From Brucella tritici (GTDB lineage: Bacteria; Pseudomonadota; Alphaproteobacteria; Rhizobiales; Rhizobiaceae), in contig NZ_CADEAR010000002.1 of the NCBI RefSeq assembly GCF_902825325.1, positions 310,001 to 374,000 on the forward strand: 64,000 nucleotides of DNA, read 5' to 3'. A model generated the notes under the pieces. The model had not been told where the DNA came from. It saw only the letters and a program-made list of their open reading frames with translations, and ran no database searches. Below, in pieces: positions 61,514 through 64,000 of this stretch. Numbering within the stretch: position 1 is the first letter of the stretch; each line of letters opens with the position of its first letter. Position numbers and translations under genes: made by a program.

Positions 61514-61628
61514 CATTGGATTTTGGTTAAGCCCGAGTGGCGATTGAACTTTTTCAAGGCGTGATGCGTTAGCTTCTCAACGCCTTGGTATAAATGAAAA
61601 ATGCCCGGCATATGCCGGGCATTTTCGT
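61514..61628 (+). ncRNA. Repeated structured element, copy B, followed by an intrinsic terminator
   Basis: Gapless counterpart of 24488-24571. The outer stem is caaggcg/cgccttg (61555-61561 with 61581-61587) and the inner stem gatgc/gcttc. A perfect 28-base palindrome (61598-61625) with a T-run follows, so a short terminated transcript is possible. Not matched to a known RNA family. Confidence 0.4.
61598..61625. terminator. Bidirectional terminator before the NCS1 transporter stop
   Basis: aaaatgcccggcat and its exact complement form a 28-base palindrome with flanking A- and T-runs. It ends the minus-strand transporter and any plus-strand transcript from trmD or element B. Confidence 0.85.
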
Positions 61629-61637
61629 TTCGTATAA

Positions 61638-63101
61638 TCAGGCAGAATGCTGATGTGCGGGCTTGCGAAGTTCTGTCTGCGATCTGCGCAGTACAAAATA
61701 GACGCCGCCGCCAATACCGACGCCGAAGAACCAGCCATAGGTTGCCCACCATGCCGGCAGGAGATTGGTGGCCATTGGCAGGACGGATGAGAACAAGGCA
61801 CCAATTGCAAAAGCGATGAAAGCCTTGACGTGCCAACCGTTCTGGAACCGGAATTCACCATTCTCCTGATAAAGATCAGCCACATTCAACTGTCCGCGAC
61901 GCAATAGATAATAGTCGACCATCATGATTCCGAAGATCGGACCCATGGTGGAGCCGAGGAAGTTGACGAAATGCGCTGCACCGGTTTCCCACGGCGCGAA
62001 CGGGTAGAGGATCAGAGCGATCAGAGCTGCGATGACACCGCCCCGCTTGAACGAGACTTTCTGCGGGAATGTGTTGGAGAAGTCGAAGGCCGCAGAAACG
62101 AAATTTGCAACCACGTTGATGCCGAGCGTTGCGACGGTGAAAGTCAGTGCGGCAAGGAGCGCAAGGAACCAACTATCGAATTTTGCCGAAATCTGGTCCG
62201 GATGAAGCAGGACTTCGCCATAGACGGTGAAGGCCGCAGTGGTTGTGACGCCGGCGACGAGGCAGAAGGCCAGAAGATTGATCGGCAGACCCCACAGATT
62301 GCCGCGCCGCAGGGATGCTTCATCCTTGGCATAACGTGAGAAGTCACAGAAGTTCAGATAGAGCGCTGCGAAATAGGTGATCCAGGTGGCTGCAACAGCC
62401 GCGAGCGCTGCAAAGGACCCTGGCTCGCCCATGACACCCGCATCTCTCGTTTTCTCAAGCAGTACATCGCGCGGAATTTCACTGCCGAACGAGAACGTGC
62501 CGGCTTTAATGACCAGATAAACAGCCAGGATAAGCATCATGATCCAGACGGCCGGGCCGGCCCAATCCTGAAACTTGCGTACGGTTTCCATGCCACGCTG
62601 GATGATGAGAAGTTGGGCCGCCCAAACCAGGACATAGCAGATGACTTCAAGGGTAGAGTGGCCGAGAAGATGGCTGTTCTGATGAAAGGACAGCATACTC
62701 TCGTTGCGGATCAGCAATGCGACGAGTGCACCGGAGGCGGCAGCCGTCTGTGCGCCATACCAGAAACAGGCGACAACGCCGCGCACGAGTGCTGGAAAAT
62801 TGGCTCCGAACGTGCCGAACGATGCCCGCGCCAGCACCGGGAAAGGCACGCCCGTTCGTACGCCGGCATTACCCACCAGGCTCATCAGGAAGAAGATGAC
62901 CAGTGACCCCGCACCGATGGCTATGACAAAGTTCAAGAAGCTGCCGCACAGAAGAAACAGGCTTGCGGCGAGATAATAGCCCCAGAGGCTATGAACGTCC
63001 GATGTCCAGACGTTGAAAATGCTGAAAGCACCCCATTTGCGCTCTTCGGCTGGTGCCAGATCCTCGTTGTATAACGAGGGTGATGGATTCTTGATTGTCA
63101 T
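61638..63101 (-). CDS. NCS1 family nucleobase:cation symporter
   Basis: 487 residues with about twelve membrane segments, opening with NEDLAPAEERKWGAFSIFNVW, typical of the NCS1 family (cytosine, allantoin, hydantoin, thiamine or uracil transport). The substrate cannot be fixed by eye. It runs opposite to the rimM-trmD genes and separates them from rplS. His/Gln-rich C-terminus. Confidence 0.88.
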   Translation of the reverse strand: MTIKNPSPSLYNEDLAPAEERKWGAFSIFNVWTSDVHSLWGYYLAASLFLLCGSFLNFVIAIGAGSLVIFFLMSLVGNAGVRTGVPFPVLARASFGTFGANFPALVRGVVACFWYGAQTAAASGALVALLIRNESMLSFHQNSHLLGHSTLEVICYVLVWAAQLLIIQRGMETVRKFQDWAGPAVWIMMLILAVYLVIKAGTFSFGSEIPRDVLLEKTRDAGVMGEPGSFAALAAVAATWITYFAALYLNFCDFSRYAKDEASLRRGNLWGLPINLLAFCLVAGVTTTAAFTVYGEVLLHPDQISAKFDSWFLALLAALTFTVATLGINVVANFVSAAFDFSNTFPQKVSFKRGGVIAALIALILYPFAPWETGAAHFVNFLGSTMGPIFGIMMVDYYLLRRGQLNVADLYQENGEFRFQNGWHVKAFIAFAIGALFSSVLPMATNLLPAWWATYGWFFGVGIGGGVYFVLRRSQTELRKPAHQHSA

Positions 63102-63428
63102 AGCGTTCCCATTTAAGCGGCAGCTTTTATAGTTGTTTACGATTTATATTTTTATTGTTGACGATATTTGTGGCACAGTATCGAGAGGCTGGCTACGAAA
63201 ATTTCTGACAGGGCGTGACAAATCCTGCGCGATGCTGTATGTGCCTGCCAGTTCGGGGAAACCCGACGTGAAATACCTCGTTCGGGCAAAGCCCGAGACG
63301 TCCGTAAACCAATAAATGGTGTACCGCTCCTGCCTGAAACTGAAGGCATAGCCGCAGGGCCAAGGGTTGCTTGGCGGCAAGTGTAGAGCGCTCTGACTGT
63401 TTGAGAAGAATTCAGAAGGAGTCAGACG
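63102..63428. other. Leader region between the NCS1 gene and rplS with two tandem hairpins
   Basis: 327 bases. Hairpin 1: tcggg-gaaa-cccga (63253-63266), a GNRA loop. Hairpin 2: tcgggc-aaa-gcccga (63282-63296) with outer cgt/acg pairs. Small open frames cross the region on both strands but none has a credible ribosome site. GAAGGAG precedes rplS. Confidence 0.5.
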
Positions 63429-63866
63429 ATGACCGATATCATTCGTCAGCTTGAAGCCGAACAGGCAGCAAAGATTGAAGAAAAGCGCAAGCTTCCAGAT
63501 TTCCAGCCGGGCGACACAGTTCGCGTTCAGGTTCGCGTTACCGAAGGCACGCGTACCCGCGTGCAGGCCTATGAAGGCGTCTGCATTGCCCGTTCCGGCG
63601 CTGGTCTCAACGAAAACTTCACCGTTCGCAAGATTTCCTACGGCGAAGGCGTAGAGCGCGTATTCCCGGTTTACTCGCCGATCGTCGAAGGCGTTGAACT
63701 CGTTCGCCGCGGCAAGGTACGTCGCGCGAAGCTTTACTACCTTCGTGGCCTTACCGGTAAGGCTGCCCGTATTGCTGAAAAGAAAGACAACCGTACCAAG
63801 GCCGAGCGCGAAGCTGACAAGGCTGCCGCCGCCAAGGCTGAGGCTGCCAAGGCTGCTGCTGAATAA
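63429..63866 (+). CDS. rplS: 50S ribosomal protein L19
   Basis: 145 residues. The L19 core is seen in [29 protein letters not shown] and [20 protein letters not shown], and an Ala/Lys-rich C-terminal extension typical of Rhizobiales follows. It binds at the 30S-50S interface. The ATG has AGAAGGAG upstream. Separated from trmD by two other genes. Confidence 0.97.
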   Translation: MTDIIRQLEAEQAAKIEEKRKLPDFQPGDTVRVQVRVTEGTRTRVQAYEGVCIARSGAGLNENFTVRKISYGEGVERVFPVYSPIVEGVELVRRGKVRRAKLYYLRGLTGKAARIAEKKDNRTKAEREADKAAAAKAEAAKAAAE

Positions 63867-63886
63867 GCTTCACAGCACTCTGTTTG

Positions 63887-63914
63887 AAAAAGGCGGCCTT
63901 TGGTCGCCTTTTTT
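63887..63914 (+). terminator. Intrinsic terminator of rplS
   Basis: Stem aaaaaggcg/cgccttttt with a T-run of six, about 20 bases past the rplS stop codon. After it, up to the window end, nothing was recognised. Confidence 0.85.
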
Positions 63915-64000
63915 ATTTGCCAAATGCATAGGGCTGCGTAACATAACGCATAATTCTGCCGATATCTCGCAAGATTGTTACTGCGACACCCTGTTGCGGT

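Noticed and set aside
63133-63380. 60- and 78-residue open frames on both strands upstream of rplS
   Set aside because: They overlap each other and the hairpins, lack ribosome sites and show no family resemblance; more likely leader sequence.

Overview
The window looks like a chromosomal segment of a Brucellaceae alphaproteobacterium of the Ochrobactrum/Brucella type. The evidence is an Omp19-type lipoprotein almost identical in layout to the Brucella protein, aerobic cobaltochelatase genes cobS-cobT, the gene order xerD-aroK-aroB-CorC-bolA-J domain-cobS-cobT, the TCA block mdh-sucCDAB-lpdA, and several copies of a dispersed palindromic repeat typical of Rhizobiales. The genus is an inference; no rRNA is present. 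No insertion sequence, prophage or CRISPR array was seen.

Layout. 1-12.2 kb is an accessory catabolic region. A LacI regulator is first in a tightly packed plus-strand operon (Gfo/Idh/MocA dehydrogenase, single-chain CoA-transferase, enoyl-CoA hydratase, aldehyde dehydrogenase, GMC oxidoreductase, SDR, second GMC oxidoreductase), with a divergent DUF993 aldolase-like gene. Both promoters carry the same palindromic operator. The substrate is unknown. 12.2-14.5 kb holds small accessory genes and tRNA-Arg(CCT). 14.6-26 kb has an M20 amidohydrolase, a D,D-carboxypeptidase, a CobW-type GTPase, TusA-like and L,D-transpeptidase genes, accA, xerD, aroK-aroB and a CorC-type protein. 26-31 kb has bolA-like, J-domain, cobS and cobT genes. 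31-37 kb has an SDR, a queuosine-precursor transporter with a probable preQ1-I riboswitch over its start codon, rpmB, a DUF3108 protein, and a MerR/P-type ATPase metal-efflux pair with a clear MerR operator. 37-43 kb is a minus-strand housekeeping block (small secreted protein, gloB, yciB, ftsY, mtaB, dapF). 43-57 kb has omp19, zapE and the TCA block mdh, sucCD, sucA, sucB, lpdA. 57-64 kb has small hypotheticals, a TraB/GumN protein, xerC, rimM-trmD, a DUF4260 protein, an NCS1 transporter and rplS.

How the genes work together. The TCA block supplies the 2-oxoglutarate-to-succinate steps and malate dehydrogenase from one strand. CobS and CobT are two of the three cobaltochelatase subunits. XerC and XerD, the two halves of the chromosome-dimer recombinase, both lie in this window. 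The most interesting unexplained items are the LacI-controlled catabolic operon, the preQ1-like element with a start-codon pseudoknot, and a repeated hairpin element near 24.5 kb and 61.5 kb whose stem shows a compensatory base change.
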